From: Epiperipatus broadwayi
Lineage: Eukaryota > Onychophora > Udeonychophora > Euonychophora > Peripatidae
Direction: 5' to 3'
NCBI GenBank assembly: GCA_028023455.1
Contig: JAQFVV010012499.1
Span: 810,001 to 874,000 of the forward strand
Length of the DNA stretch: 64,000 bases
The notes beneath the pieces were generated by a model. That model searched no databases. It saw only the letters and a list, made by a program, of their open reading frames with translations, and was not told where the DNA came from. Each line of letters opens with the position of its first letter. Position 1 is the stretch's first letter. Position numbers and translations under genes: made by a program. Of this stretch, positions 12,100 through 24,309 are shown piece after piece.

Positions 12100-12590
12100 A
12101 GGAATAAGATGGTTCAGCCTAACATTAATCGCAATTATATAATTTATCCAAAGTGATTAAATAGAATGGGTGGCAAATGGCATATCGATTATGGCTGACA
12201 GAGAGCATTGCAGGTTTATCAAGTAATGGATTATAATGAAAGCGGTATTCATCATAGTTTCCAATCACTTGGAAGAATGAGACCATTTAAGATACTCTGG
12301 CTGGTTTTGTCATGCTTGCATAAAATAAAAGATACACTGGCCCAGGCCAACCAAAACCTATCTGTGAAGAATAGTGACATCAGGTAGCATGTTGGAATGG
12401 TTCGTCCATTTGTTCCCATACACTGATTTATTAGAAGTGCCTGTAGTCAAATCCCTAGTAGGAGAAGCATCTACTTTGAGAGGGATAATGATAGTGGGAT
12501 TGGTCCATTCTGAAGATCCCAAAGTGTATGTCAAAGCAGGAAAATTGATAAATAAATTATGGCAACTACACATTTATAATGCCTAAGCAT
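12100..12590. other. Decayed open-frame segment, family not recognised
   Basis: Higher-complexity sequence with overlapping open frames on both strands (plus 12374-12586, 70 codons; minus 12358-12573, 71 codons). The plus strand has a second frame open for over 40 codons just upstream (about 12190-12375). This pattern suggests a once-coding transposon segment broken by frameshifts. I cannot name a domain or decide the strand. Confidence 0.25.
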
Positions 12591-12599
12591 AAATAAATC

Positions 12600-14165
12600 A
12601 ATCACTAATGACCATATTACATTAATATCTCATTAAAACAATCTGCTTTCCAATGTAATGAAATGCTCAACATACACCCCCCCCCCGAGCAATTAAATAA
12701 TAATGATTAAAATTATATGGATAAGATTCCAAAACTAAGATGAATTAAATGACTTTCTCCCACACATCCCATAGTGTCTTTGTACATGTTATAACTTATA
12801 TATATGAAATCAATTAAATATTAAACTCACTTCTGGTGAGATTTAACTACTGGACATGTAAAACAACTTAATAATGAGATGAGGGTTGCGAATAAAATTA
12901 TTAGAAACCATTAAACAATTGGTATAAAACTAAGCAAGCTGAACAATTAATTAAAAAAAAAAAATGTTTTCCTCGTGTAATGGGAGAAAACTATGAGCAA
13001 TCAGATTTAAATTTAGTCACTGAGTTTGATACAAATTTGGCACATTAACGCAAATCAAAATAAAAAATTAAAAAAACAAAATTCAATCTAAATTGCCACA
13101 CCAAATTTAAGAAGAAATTATATAGCATTAGTGTAAGTTGTTTATATATATATATAACAGTTTTGAGAATTAAATAACAGGCATAAAAGGCTTACAATGT
13201 AATTTGGAAATAGAAGCAAACTAATTAATTAAAATTCATCAGCTGGTGGCAATTTAGGTATTTTATTTTGGAATTGAAGGCACATAAATGGATTTGGGTT
13301 GGAAACAGACATTTGTAAAGCGGCAGATCTTCGTTCAGGAGAGCATTTCTTAGAACAATTCACTTTTTTGAAGTAAATGTTTCAGGCTCTGGCATCACAG
13401 GGGAGATGAGGTCCCCAGAGGTCTTAAGGGAAGCAGACGAGCTTCATATTACCCTGACATGACTTATATTACAATGTAAACTGGCATGAAGTATCATAAC
13501 CCTGATCTCCAAATAGAACAAGATTCTAATCTATTTGGTAGCCAAAAATTTAGCTATTTATACACAAGACAAATATTTAAAAAATATTGCATATCTGGGA
13601 ACAGATATAATCTCTTGTTTCCATATATTATGTTCAGATTTGAATATGATAAAATTCCTGCTGGCCTTTGTTTCAAACTTGCATGGTTGAGATTCGAAGT
13701 TGAACTACATTGTTTTAACTCTTAATGTTGATTTATTCTATACAAAATTATTAGTAATAAAATTACAAAATATTATACATATTTACCAAATATTATAAAT
13801 TAAATCATAAATTAAGTATAAGTGGCTAATAAAATTGTTAAAATACAAAATATAAGGTAAAATGTTGGATAAATATTGTGCTTAAATTATTAGTAAGTTG
13901 CTACAAAATATTTAAAAAATTATAATTTAGACAAATTATAAATTAGACACATATTATAAATTGATGTCTTATATAAATTATTAATAAATTTATCAAAATG
14001 TATAAAATTTAAAATTCCCAAAACATAAATTAATACATATGTCGATTTTCATACACGTATGCGACATGAATAGATAGATGAAACTAAATTTCTTAGTAAT
14101 CAAAATAAGCATTTATTTAATTGCTCATTTAACTTTTAGAAGAGATACATTTAGAGCCATGTACC
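12600..14165. other. AT-rich intergenic DNA
   Basis: AT-rich DNA with a short C-run (about 12676) and a TA repeat (about 13143-13155). The frame at 13486-13725 is open for 79 codons but has no recognisable features or splice context and may be chance. Confidence 0.4.
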
Positions 14166-14169
14166 TATA

Positions 14170-14312
14170 CATCTATATGACAGCCCTAAAGCTTGAGGCA
14201 GGTGTTCATTACCGATAATTTGGGTTCAAACCCATTCTAATGCTTACATATTAGGCACTAGATGAAGCACAAATATGTAGGGCATATTTCCAGCTTCAAT
14301 ATAAATAATCTA
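14170..14312 (+). repeat. SINE-like repeat, family A
   Basis: Contains a B-box-like GGGTTCAAACCC near 14222 and AGGCACTAGATGAAGCAC, and ends CCAGCTTCAATATAAA. The order matches the minus-strand copy at 629-760, and internal identity is moderate. The upstream AGCTTGAGGCAGG lies about 30 bp before the B box and could be a decayed A box. Finding two copies in opposite orientations with the same 3' end supports a mobile SINE-like family. Confidence 0.55.
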
Positions 14313-15149
14313 TTTCATAAAGCCAAGTCTATATTAGTATGACTAAAATTATTATTTACTTTCTGTGAAATTTATTTTTTATTTATTTTTGATAAATCTC
14401 ATAACTTTGATAGCATCATCATTGCAGATGACTTTATTCAATCTTATTATTCAAATGTCAGCTTACTAATTTAAATAAATGAGCATATTATTCTAGTAAT
14501 AATAGTAATCTCTAATCATTATATTTTAATATTACACATTAGTATGTAGTCTGAACTGTCCATTTATATTTGGAATTAGATGTGGCATCTGTCTTATTTA
14601 ATTTTAATTATTTAGTATTTTATTAAGTTAGCTTGAAATTGACTTTATTTTAACATGCATAACTTTAATATTGTTTTTTTTTCTCTCAGATATGCGAATT
14701 CATACTATAAACTATTATAAACAAAAAATAATAATTATAATCTAGTCAAATTGTATTTCAGTTCTTGATCAATGTTTATCATTTTATATTAATTTCTAAA
14801 ACCTACTTTTTACGTCTGTTATATAATAGAATGTATTTACCTAAAATATGTTGTCTCTGTTAATAGATTTATGTCAATATTTAACAACAGACAGAAACAT
14901 ATATCTATAACATATTAGTTATGTCACTGTAAGCAAAAATAAACTTAAGTATTTTTCTTTTTTTGAAATTCACAGTAATAATTTATTTTTCCTTTTTATT
15001 CACTAGAACTTTCTAAAAGTCCTTTTTTTTTTTTAGGCTTTGAATAATAGACGTAGGGGACGTTCTTCTATTAAAGTAGAAATATATATGTACAACAAAA
15101 AATCTATTGGTGATATTATCTGGAGATTTTATTATAAGCGTTTCACACC

Positions 15150-15250
15150 TTAGTGTAATTAAAATTAAGGGGTAATTTTGTTAAATAATTAAAATTAAGA
15201 GAATTATTTTGTTAAGCAATTAAAATTAAAGAAATGATTTTATTAGGTAA
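15150..15250. repeat. Three-copy degenerate tandem repeat, unit about 36 bp
   Basis: Three consecutive units contain AATTAAAATTAA followed by a G/A-rich step and ATTTTGTTA or ATTTTATTA. Units differ by small indels. Confidence 0.7.
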
Positions 15251-15259
15251 CTCGTAATC

Positions 15260-16190
15260 TTCCGGTCTGCAAAATATTTTCATTACATAGATGCTTTTTT
15301 TTTAATGTAATATATGATAGTCATTCATGCTTTTTAAACATCACTTCAGTATACTTACTGTAATATTTTGTGATTTTCCTTAAAACTATTTTTTAAAAGG
15401 TAGGCAAAAATAGAATTCACTGTAAGGGGAGAGCATTTATTTTAATCAGTTATTCTTTGGATATATAACTACTTCCATTTCCTAAATTAAATATTCAAAA
15501 ACATATATTGAATAAAAAATGAAGAATTTAATTTTAAATAATTATAGTTTTAAAGCCAGCTCTTTGTCTTTTGAAAACCTGTTGTTGTCTTTTTGCCATT
15601 TTTCTACCATTATATTGATTTTCAATATGGCATGTGCGAGCTTTGAATTCCATTTCAAATAAAAATTATTTGAAAATTAAAAAACAATTATTTTATTTAA
15701 CCCTTAAATATTATTTTATTAATAATTATTTTATTTGCACTTTTAAAATTAAAAATTTATTAATTTAGATTGCCATAAATAAATAATCCTTTTGAAATAA
15801 AGTTTAATTTTTAATTATAAGTTTATTACATAACTGTAAAATAATTTCTTTGTTTATTTGGAATGAGTGCACGCACATCTTTAAAACAAATGGTTTTATT
15901 CTTATTGTTTATATTCTATTTAAATTATTGCGATTTGCTAAGTAAACTATTTAAGACATTCTCTTTTTGATGTCAACAAATTTTATCTTTAATGTTTATT
16001 TTATTTTGCTCTTTGATTGCTTGGTTTCACTTTATTTTTAAGTATTTCTAATTATAACTAATGATACTATTTGAAATGTCTAAACTTCTTTTCTAATTTA
16101 ACTATACACATCTCTTGTGTTTTGCTTGTTTAATTTTGATTTTTTATATATTACGAAAACATATATCTGCATGTGCTAGTCCTCTGGATG
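15260..16190. other. AT-rich intergenic DNA
   Basis: Homopolymer-rich AT sequence. No gene or dispersed repeat was identified. Confidence 0.4.
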
Positions 16191-16199
16191 ACTAATTCT

Positions 16200-16720
16200 A
16201 GCTAGATTATCTACCCTTTCTAAAAATAACTTTTCGATTATTGATGCACAGAATTATTTTAATCAGACCAAATGTTATTTCTATAATTATATTGGGAGAT
16301 TTTAATTCTAAAGTGTATAAGATGAAAGCGCTGTGAAAATTGAAATGAAGAAAAAAAAGATTCGGTAAAAGAAAATCATAATGGAAGTTGTTATAGTAAC
16401 AGTTAATTCAAAATACAGCAGAATCAAATTTTATTTTCATTAAAAAAAAATATAGATTTAAAGTTTGAAATTTGTTTAATAGTTTTAATACAAGAAGAAG
16501 AATTAATGAGATGAAAGATAAAGTTAATGCAATGTTAGAGAGAGACAAAACTTAATGGAAAAAATATTACTCTTATTCCTAATCTTCAAATTTTTTTCAA
16601 TATATTGAAGCTAGACTTTGCAGATTGTTTTAGAATATGGACAGATTTTAATGATAGTTTAGACTTATATGAGTTCAATAAGGAAATAATGGATATTATA
16701 TATATGTAAAACGATAATCT
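16200..16720 (+). pseudogene. Decayed LINE fragment, endonuclease end
   Basis: The plus strand at about 16288-16315 encodes ILGDFNSKV, which matches the conserved GDFNAKVG motif of the AP-endonuclease-like domain of non-LTR retrotransposons. Downstream, A-rich sequence gives short open stretches rich in Glu, Lys and Arg, separated by stops and frameshifts. In intact elements this domain nicks target DNA before reverse transcription. The copy is heavily mutated and non-functional. Without the motif the segment would not be recognised, so its limits are uncertain. Confidence 0.4.
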
Positions 16721-17639
16721 AATAATTATTTATGTTTTCTCCAAGAAATTTTTTCTCACATTACATTTACTTTCTAAATCATTCTTATTCTGAATTTCTA
16801 CTAATATGAACAATTAACGTCTTAATTTTTTTTTTCACAATACATGAATAGTCTTTAATCATCAATATGATGTTTTTTTTGTTTGCCTGAACATTTGAAA
16901 AGAACAAAATTTTCTTATTTTGTGTCAAAATCTTTGATGCTGTGTGTCCATATTTCATACAAAGTATGTAATAAACTATTTTCTAGTTTGTATTAAATAT
17001 TTTTATTGCAGTCAGCTTGTTTTGACAAAGTGGCATTTCTTTTGCTTTCTAAGATATAAAAAACTTCATCAGTTCTTGTTTCTTTTAAACAATACTTCTA
17101 TTTCATTGTTATGAAATGTCTTAAGTATTTTATGATTATCATTATACTTATTTATATATATTGTTTATACAAAATTCAACCAGTTTTTTTTAATTTAAGT
17201 AGAAGTTTCAGTTGTTTCTATCTTTTAATTTTTTTCATATATATAAATAAAGAGCACATTTTCCTAAAAGAAAATGGATTTATTTAGCTTGATATATATA
17301 TAATTTTGATTATGTATGTGTGTGTATAGCTGCTGCAAAGAAACTTGCTGGTATCTGAAAAAATATTCTTTGATTTCTCTGAGACCAAAAAATTTCTAAT
17401 ATCTATACTATATGTTTTTGTTATTTCAGTTGTTATTACTATATAATTACTCATATAGTATACAAACATGGATGAGCTTCTCACCAGCATGATCTATTAC
17501 ATTTTACTTCTGAGTTTATGATCAAGAAATACTATTTTTATTTGTCAATTGCCTAAATTGTTCTTAACTGAAATATCAGCTGGGTTATTTTGAAGACACA
17601 ATGAATGTGTATGTAAATGAACATCTTTAATTAATAGAT

Positions 17640-18750
17640 ATTTACAATAATAAGAGACAAACTAAATTATGGTCTTTAATCCCAGAAGGCAGATGTCAAC
17701 AGTCAAGGCAAGTAGAAGGAAGCCAGACTTCCATTCAATGATTAATCTTGTTTAGGTACCTAACTTTCAAAAGAATGGAGATTGTATAAATTCAAAAAAG
17801 AATTGTCCAAAATAAAATGCAGGCAATTGATTCAAAAATTGAAAGTGTGCTATGTGGCAAAGCTTCAAATATATGAAATATGAATGGAATTTATTATGAA
17901 GAAAAAGTAGAAGTAACTATATGGAGATTGATTGTTTCTAAGACAGACTAATAAAATTAATTATTCAGTTTAATAGAAGGTATCAAATGCAAATAGTTTT
18001 GGTTTATGGCCAACAAAGTTCTCAATGTGATGAAGAAGCAGATGGTTTTATATGGATTTATAAAGAGCTTTTGTTTAGACCAAACAATAGTTTAAAATGT
18101 TTATAGGGGTCTTTAATTCTAGAATTGGTATATGATAGGTATATAAAAGTATTGTGGATAAATTTAATTATGGTGATAAAAATAACAGAGAACACTAACT
18201 TATGGAATTCACACATACACACAAAAACTTTACATTGTGGATTTTTCTTTGAAAAAATACTGAATAAAAATGGACCTTGATTTACAGAAAATATTTATTT
18301 CAAATTTGTAATTTTCTTAATAAATTCAACACAGGAAGATGTAGGTTAAGTGTTAATGTAAAATCAGAGAACCAAATAATATTTAAAAAACAGTAGTTAC
18401 AGTTTATATTCTTATCCTTCACAATCATTCCAATGATTTTAAATTAAAATTTAAAAATCATTTAAAAATATTAACAGATTTTGAAATTGGTGAAAGGTGA
18501 TCAGCAATATTGTTAAAAGAGATAATGGATGAATAGTTGAAAATTTCAACCTGATTCCAACAGGTTGTAAAAAACCTAGAAAAAACCCACATGTGATCGG
18601 AGTGAAACAAGTAAATGTGTTGATGGACATTGAAAAGAGAAGCTGGAGATCAGAGAAATACTAAATTAAAGTTGAGAGTTCACCATGCACTTGATTAATA
18701 ATAGTTGGAAATGATGATGAGATAATGGACATATTATGTCTTGAAAAAAT
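17640..18750 (+). pseudogene. Decayed LINE, endonuclease domain
   Basis: Conceptual translation with frameshifts gives motifs in the order expected for a LINE endonuclease. MNGIYYEEKVEVTIW lies near 17880, then SKTDRLIKLIIQFNRR, then QMQIVLVYGQQSSQCDEEAD (about 17990-18050; family counterpart roughly IV.VYAPQSGCDDEE). GLFNSRIG follows near 18110 in the place of GDFNAKVG, and NYGDKNNRE near 18170 in the place of the GYG.RNE.GE block. Stops and frameshifts are frequent. The reverse transcriptase part does not follow on this strand, so the copy is truncated or interrupted after about 18750. Confidence 0.65.
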
Positions 18751-19199
18751 AGGAATAGATAAGATACTATCACTTGTGTGAATATTTTTTATTACTTCTA
18801 ATTATTTAATTTTTGCATAAAGCAATTTTTATATTATAAAATGTTTATATATAACTAACATTATATTCTCACAACCTGTTAGAATTATATCTGTCATATA
18901 AACTTAGTTAATCTTTTTATAAATGTTATTTTTTTTCTTTTTGATTAAGTATTTAAAATAGGTTTGCTGTTTTAGTTTATTAAAGACCCTTTAAAAACAA
19001 AATACCACTGTATTGCATAAAATTGATAGTCACAGTTTTTTTTTTTATCTATTTAATATCATTTTTTCTAGCAATGAAGATACTAGATAATTGCATTTTT
19101 TTTCATTTTATTATTTCTCATAGAATCTTATAGATTCAATTAGTATTTTTCTATATTGTTTATTATAAAAGTTGTCCTATTTTCTTATATGCTTTTGAA

Positions 19200-20480
19200 T
19201 ATGTTTTTATATTAATATCTATCATTCATCTTTTTATTAATTTTCAATCCTTTGTTACATCTTTCAATCTCAATTATCAGTCCATAATATTTTCCACAAA
19301 TGTCTTACTCTAATTTAACTAATTTTTCTTGCCAACTTCTTTTTGAATATTCTCTTTTTCTATATGATATGCAATTTATTATCTATTCCACTCTATTTAT
19401 AACCACACCATTCCAATCTTATTGCTCAGATTTAATTTAATATAATGTATTGAACATTCATTATTTCTTTATTTTTTGTTCATTTTTTTCTTAATCTTTT
19501 TCAGATCTCCACCTGTAAATCATTTCCGCAACCATGCATTGTCTTTATTTTTTTCTTTCAATTGTTAAATCTCATTTCTATATATAATGATATATTCTCT
19601 ATTTATTAGCTTTTGATATATTCCAATTCCATAATATTCCATTTATCATTGCATCTACCTTTTATACTTTTTTAATTATCTATTTTTGAAATTCTATTGT
19701 TTGAATTTTTTTTAATTCTATACTTTTAATTGTATCCTCTGTATTGTATTTCCTTTTCTTTTCTGTGTTAAATGAAATAAATTACTTTTGAAATTTCTAA
19801 TTGTAAGATTTTTAGTCCCTAACTATAACAATGTTCTGCTATTAAAATTAATCTATTTTAATTAATTATGATATATTGTGCGTCTTTTCAATTATTATGT
19901 TTTTAGTTCTTATGACTATTTAAACTTATTCATAGAATTTAATTTTGTTCAAGATTTAATCTTTTATGAATCTAAACTATCCTGCTTGTAGATAGTTTTT
20001 ACATAGCTTCACTTGAGTTTGATATTTTTCTAATCATAATTCAGTTTATCCAGTTCTTATTTTTATTTCCAACATATACTCAATCCAATTTCAACTATTT
20101 GATTATTAAAAAATGTCTTTATTATATTATATTGAAGTTTTGTAAAATGGACTTTGTTTTTACCTAACTCCTAGCAATACTTTTTATTTGATCATTTATC
20201 TATTAGATCATTTAAATAGATTAAAGTGATTATATAACCTTATATTGAAGTTCTATTTTAAGTCACATATTATCTTTTTCATTATGACTCTTTCACCATA
20301 TTTGCTGTCATGATACATCTAATTTCTTTTTAATATAAACTCTATTTTGTTCATCTTATTTTTGAAGCAAATAGAAATTATTTTAAAATAATCAGAGAAG
20401 TCACAATTATTTTGGCATTTGGTTTTACTGATTTAAACTACATCTATTTTATTTTTGCCTTTACCAAATTTCTAAATTCC
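19200..20480 (-). pseudogene. Probable LINE 3' remnant
   Basis: On the minus strand near 19300-19430 fragmented frames give WCGY, then RIAYHI, then EYSKRSWQEK. These are in the order of the WxGHV..R..DR..GKRSRGR C-terminal motif of many non-LTR retrotransposon polyproteins. The rest of the interval has the same A-rich minus-strand composition but is too decayed to align by eye. It lies opposite in orientation to the endonuclease remnant at 17640-18750, so the two are separate insertions or the region was rearranged. Confidence 0.35.
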
Positions 20481-20639
20481 ACATTTCAATTTTATGAAAA
20501 TCTTCCTAAATAATAAATAACTGGGAGAGAATTTAATACTTGCTGCTTTATTGGGAGTGGCACTTTTTTAAAAATTAAACTGTACTATCTAATAATTTTT
20601 TTAAAAAAAATTTCTGTAACAGAAATGAGCCAGTAAAAT

Positions 20640-21520
20640 CAGATTTCAAGAGCAATATAATTGCATCACTTGATTTATATGCTTAAATATTCTGTTAATA
20701 ATAGTACCAACTCTCCATAAAGTAGTAGTGCCACCAAGGGTAAGCATTGATAATTAATGGATGCAGAAAGTTTTGTGCATAAAATCCCTATTTAGTGCTA
20801 CTCATCAAATATCCCCAAAGTAATTTCTAACTTACAGAATTTCACCAATGTAGAACATTAGACACATCTTAGGATCTAATGCAAGCATCCAGCAGCCACC
20901 TTTTTCCTATTTGATTAACTATAAAGCTAGGTTCCCAAAATGAAACCACCATAATGTTTCCAACCCAAGCTCATTTGCTTGTAGTCATATAGATGTGAAC
21001 TCACTTCAACATCTATACATTTTGGTGTCTTTGGTTTTTTTAAAAACCACAGTCACCATTATGTTATGGGCAGGATCCCCATTTCATATGCTTACACATG
21101 CTGTTAATAAAAGTGTCAAACTCTGTAAATAGCAGAGCCACCAAGTGTAAGCCTTCATAATCAATGAATGCATGAAGGTTTGCGCATGACATTCCTATCT
21201 CATGCCTACTCATCCAGTATTTCTACACTAGTTTCTAGCTTTTGGCATTCATCAGTAAGGGATGGTTTTGAGAGCACTTCAACTAAATCTTAGGATCTAC
21301 TGCAACCCTCCAGCAGTCACTTTTTACCTGTTTGGTTAACTATAAAGCTAGGCTCCTCATTGATAAATTAGTCACAAGCTATTAACTAGTCTGGAGAGAC
21401 TGGATAAGTAGGAAAAAATAGAGATTTTATGCACAAACCTTCCTGCATCCATTCCATTATGAAGACTTACACTTGGTGGCACTACTGTAAGGAGGATTTG
21501 GTGCTCTTATTAGCAATATA
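20640..21520. repeat. Cluster of three family B repeat copies
   Basis: Two copies lie on the minus strand (about 20660-21070 and 21090-21350) and one partial copy on the plus strand (about 21355-21510). Landmarks, plus or reverse, are AGAGATTTTATGCAC, GGTGGCACTACT, CTTAGGATCTA and GGCTGCTGGA. A further copy is at 57030-57470. The arrangement of two head-to-tail copies and one inverted partial copy suggests nested insertion or local rearrangement. Confidence 0.75.
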
Positions 21521-23743
21521 AATGAATAAAGCTCATCAATGAGTCATTCTATTTATGATTTCTATTTTTAGATGAAGTACTTTTGATAGTATTTACTTTT
21601 AGACTTTTCCAAATACAAATAATGAGGATTGAATTTGAATAGTATATGCAAATGTATCATTGCTTTCAACTAATAACAGACAAAAATCTCATCAAATTTA
21701 TTCTTAATTTGATTGGTAACTGTTTTTTTTTTGCATCATTTTATCAAAATTCTTTTTTAAGTTCTCTTTCTTATTTGTCTTAAAGTCTTTTGAAATTTCA
21801 TTTGTTGCCCTATTTATCATTTAGTGTCATCTAATCTTGTGAATATCCAAAAAACTTCATTTTAGTACTTTATTTTTTTTTTCAATATTAATACTGCCTA
21901 TTTGTTTACTATACATGTATAGCATTTTCTGTATATTAACATTAATCCTAGTGTGCACTTTTTATATCTAACTGCATTTAATGCAGTCCTTATATTACTC
22001 TTCATTCTGCATGTCTGTAAATTTATGTGGAAATAGAATAAATCAATCAAAACATTTCTCATTCAAAATGGTATATTTTTGTGTATTTAAAGTGTGCCAT
22101 CTAAGATAAATCTGTGCTCAATTTTGTTCAATATATTTTTATTAATATATTCAAAAATCCACTGAATATATTTTAACCTTTTTAATATTTATCTATATTC
22201 AGATCTGCTTTTTTTTTTTACTTTTATCTGATAGCACTTAAAATATTTCTTGCTGCTCTGAAACATTGTTTGCAAGCAAAAAAAAACACATATCAGCTAA
22301 ATTCAGTTTGTATTACTAATCTTCATTTTTATTGTATTTGCTTTTTATTGCAGTATATCAGCTTCATGTTATAAAATGTGAAAAATTTTGGAGAGATTAA
22401 ATTTTAATCCTGCTGTAAATCTAAACTAATGTTTACACATTCAACATAAGCAATATTCTATTATAAAGTAATAAATTCATTTTTTTAAAGTAGTTACGAA
22501 GGTTATAAACCCTCTAATATTGAAATTGACTAAGTGATCAAATAAATGTTATAATTTAAATTCATAAAGCAACAAATAAGAAATCGATTTAACAAAATAC
22601 TGAACTATACTTTGGATTAGTTTATAGCAATGATATTTTTCAATCCTATTTATTTTTGTAAATTGAATAACAAAGGAATTTTTCAAATCATAATTAGTCA
22701 CAACTTTGATTTATAAATTTGTAAAACAATTTAATATATGACATTTGTTATAGATATTTTATCAATATCAATAATAATTAAGCTTTTATGTTTACAAAAA
22801 GAAACCGTTTAACAAAGTTATCTAAAATGTTGAGGATAATAAAACTTTGTATGAATTCATCTTAAATTCTTATTAAAACAGGCAAAACTCTCCATGCAGT
22901 AGTGATGTTTGGTAGTTTAATTTTAAATTCTTGGTAATATTCGAGTTATTGATATTTCATTACTCCACATATTATCAAAATACTCCTTCCATTGTTCAAG
23001 ATAAATAATTTACATATAAAAATAATCATTTTGTAATTTAATAGTATTATTATATTTCTGGTTCATAGAACAATTTCAACATTTCACTTAAAAATTTAAC
23101 CATAGTTCCCCTCCCCAATCAATAAATGGCTATATTATTAGAACATTAACTTTTGTGGCTTTTACACAATCAATAAAATTATTTAATTCTGATATTGCAT
23201 TTACAACTTACTTTTATTTTATTATTCAACTGAGGAAAATGTTCCATATTTAATTACTGCTTCATATATTTTAATTGCAGTGTAATCTTAAGTTCAATTT
23301 TATGAAAAAATAAAAATATAATTCATACAAAGTTGGCAAACATACAGTGTAACTATCTTATTTGGCCATTAACTTGCATAAACATCAACATTTTGTTTTT
23401 AAAATATGCATATGAATAATGTAAAACTTCAAAATAATCAATTTAGTGTTTAATACAATCCCATATAGAACAGACACTGATCACTAAATTTCCAAGATAT
23501 ATATCTTTTTGATTTCTGCATTCATACTTTTTTCCATTTCACTAATAATTTGAAAATATTATTAAAAATTTGATTTACTAATTAATGTTCAAAAGATTTA
23601 AATGCTTTATTAGCAGATTTATGGCGAAAAAATCTTCAATAATTTTAGGCTTTAGGTACATAACACTGCTAAAATGTTGATTGGTAAAGTTTCTTACAAA
23701 TTTTTAAGATACCTAGATGTGGAAAAGTATTCTGTTCTTCCAG

Positions 23744-23778
23744 GAACTGCAACTGCTCTGAAAAAGCTACAAGACAAG
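23744..23778 (+). other. Candidate 35-bp micro-exon (weak)
   Basis: A strong pyrimidine tract with CAG (TTCTGTTCTTCCAG, ending 23743) is followed by 35 bp ending AAG, then GTATTT at 23779. One phase reads TATALKKLQDK, a helix-forming peptide. Both splice sites are good and G+C rises over exactly this interval. No partner exon was found in the window. Confidence 0.25.
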
Positions 23779-24309
23779 GTATTTTATTACAGTAATAAAT
23801 CTGCATCATTTAAATGAATCATATAGAAGTAGGTTTTACTGAGATAAAATGTTTTTTTTTGAATATGAGGAAATTTTTTAATTTAAATATTATCTGCAAT
23901 ATTCTGAATATAAGATAGCAAGATTATAAACTCAGTCAGTATATTCTTCAATTTTATGGAATTTTTGTAAAATTGTATATAGGAATCTTTCTAAAAGATA
24001 TTTTATTATTGAATATAAACAAGGGAATATGGAAGAAAAAAATACTATTTATATTATTCAGAGATTATTAATATTATTTACTATCTGAATGTGAAAATAA
24101 TTTGCTAATTTTTAATCATATATTTATGTAGAGATGGTTAATATAAAATAAGTCAAAGTATACCTTATTGAAAATAAGCTGTTTATCAAGATTATGTTTA
24201 CTATCTTTGTATAAATTGTGCTCTCATATTTTTCATATTGGTATAGTTAAATTTACAAGAAAATTGCAATTTTAGTAGCAAAACTTACTTTTGTAAAGAA
24301 ACTAAGGTA

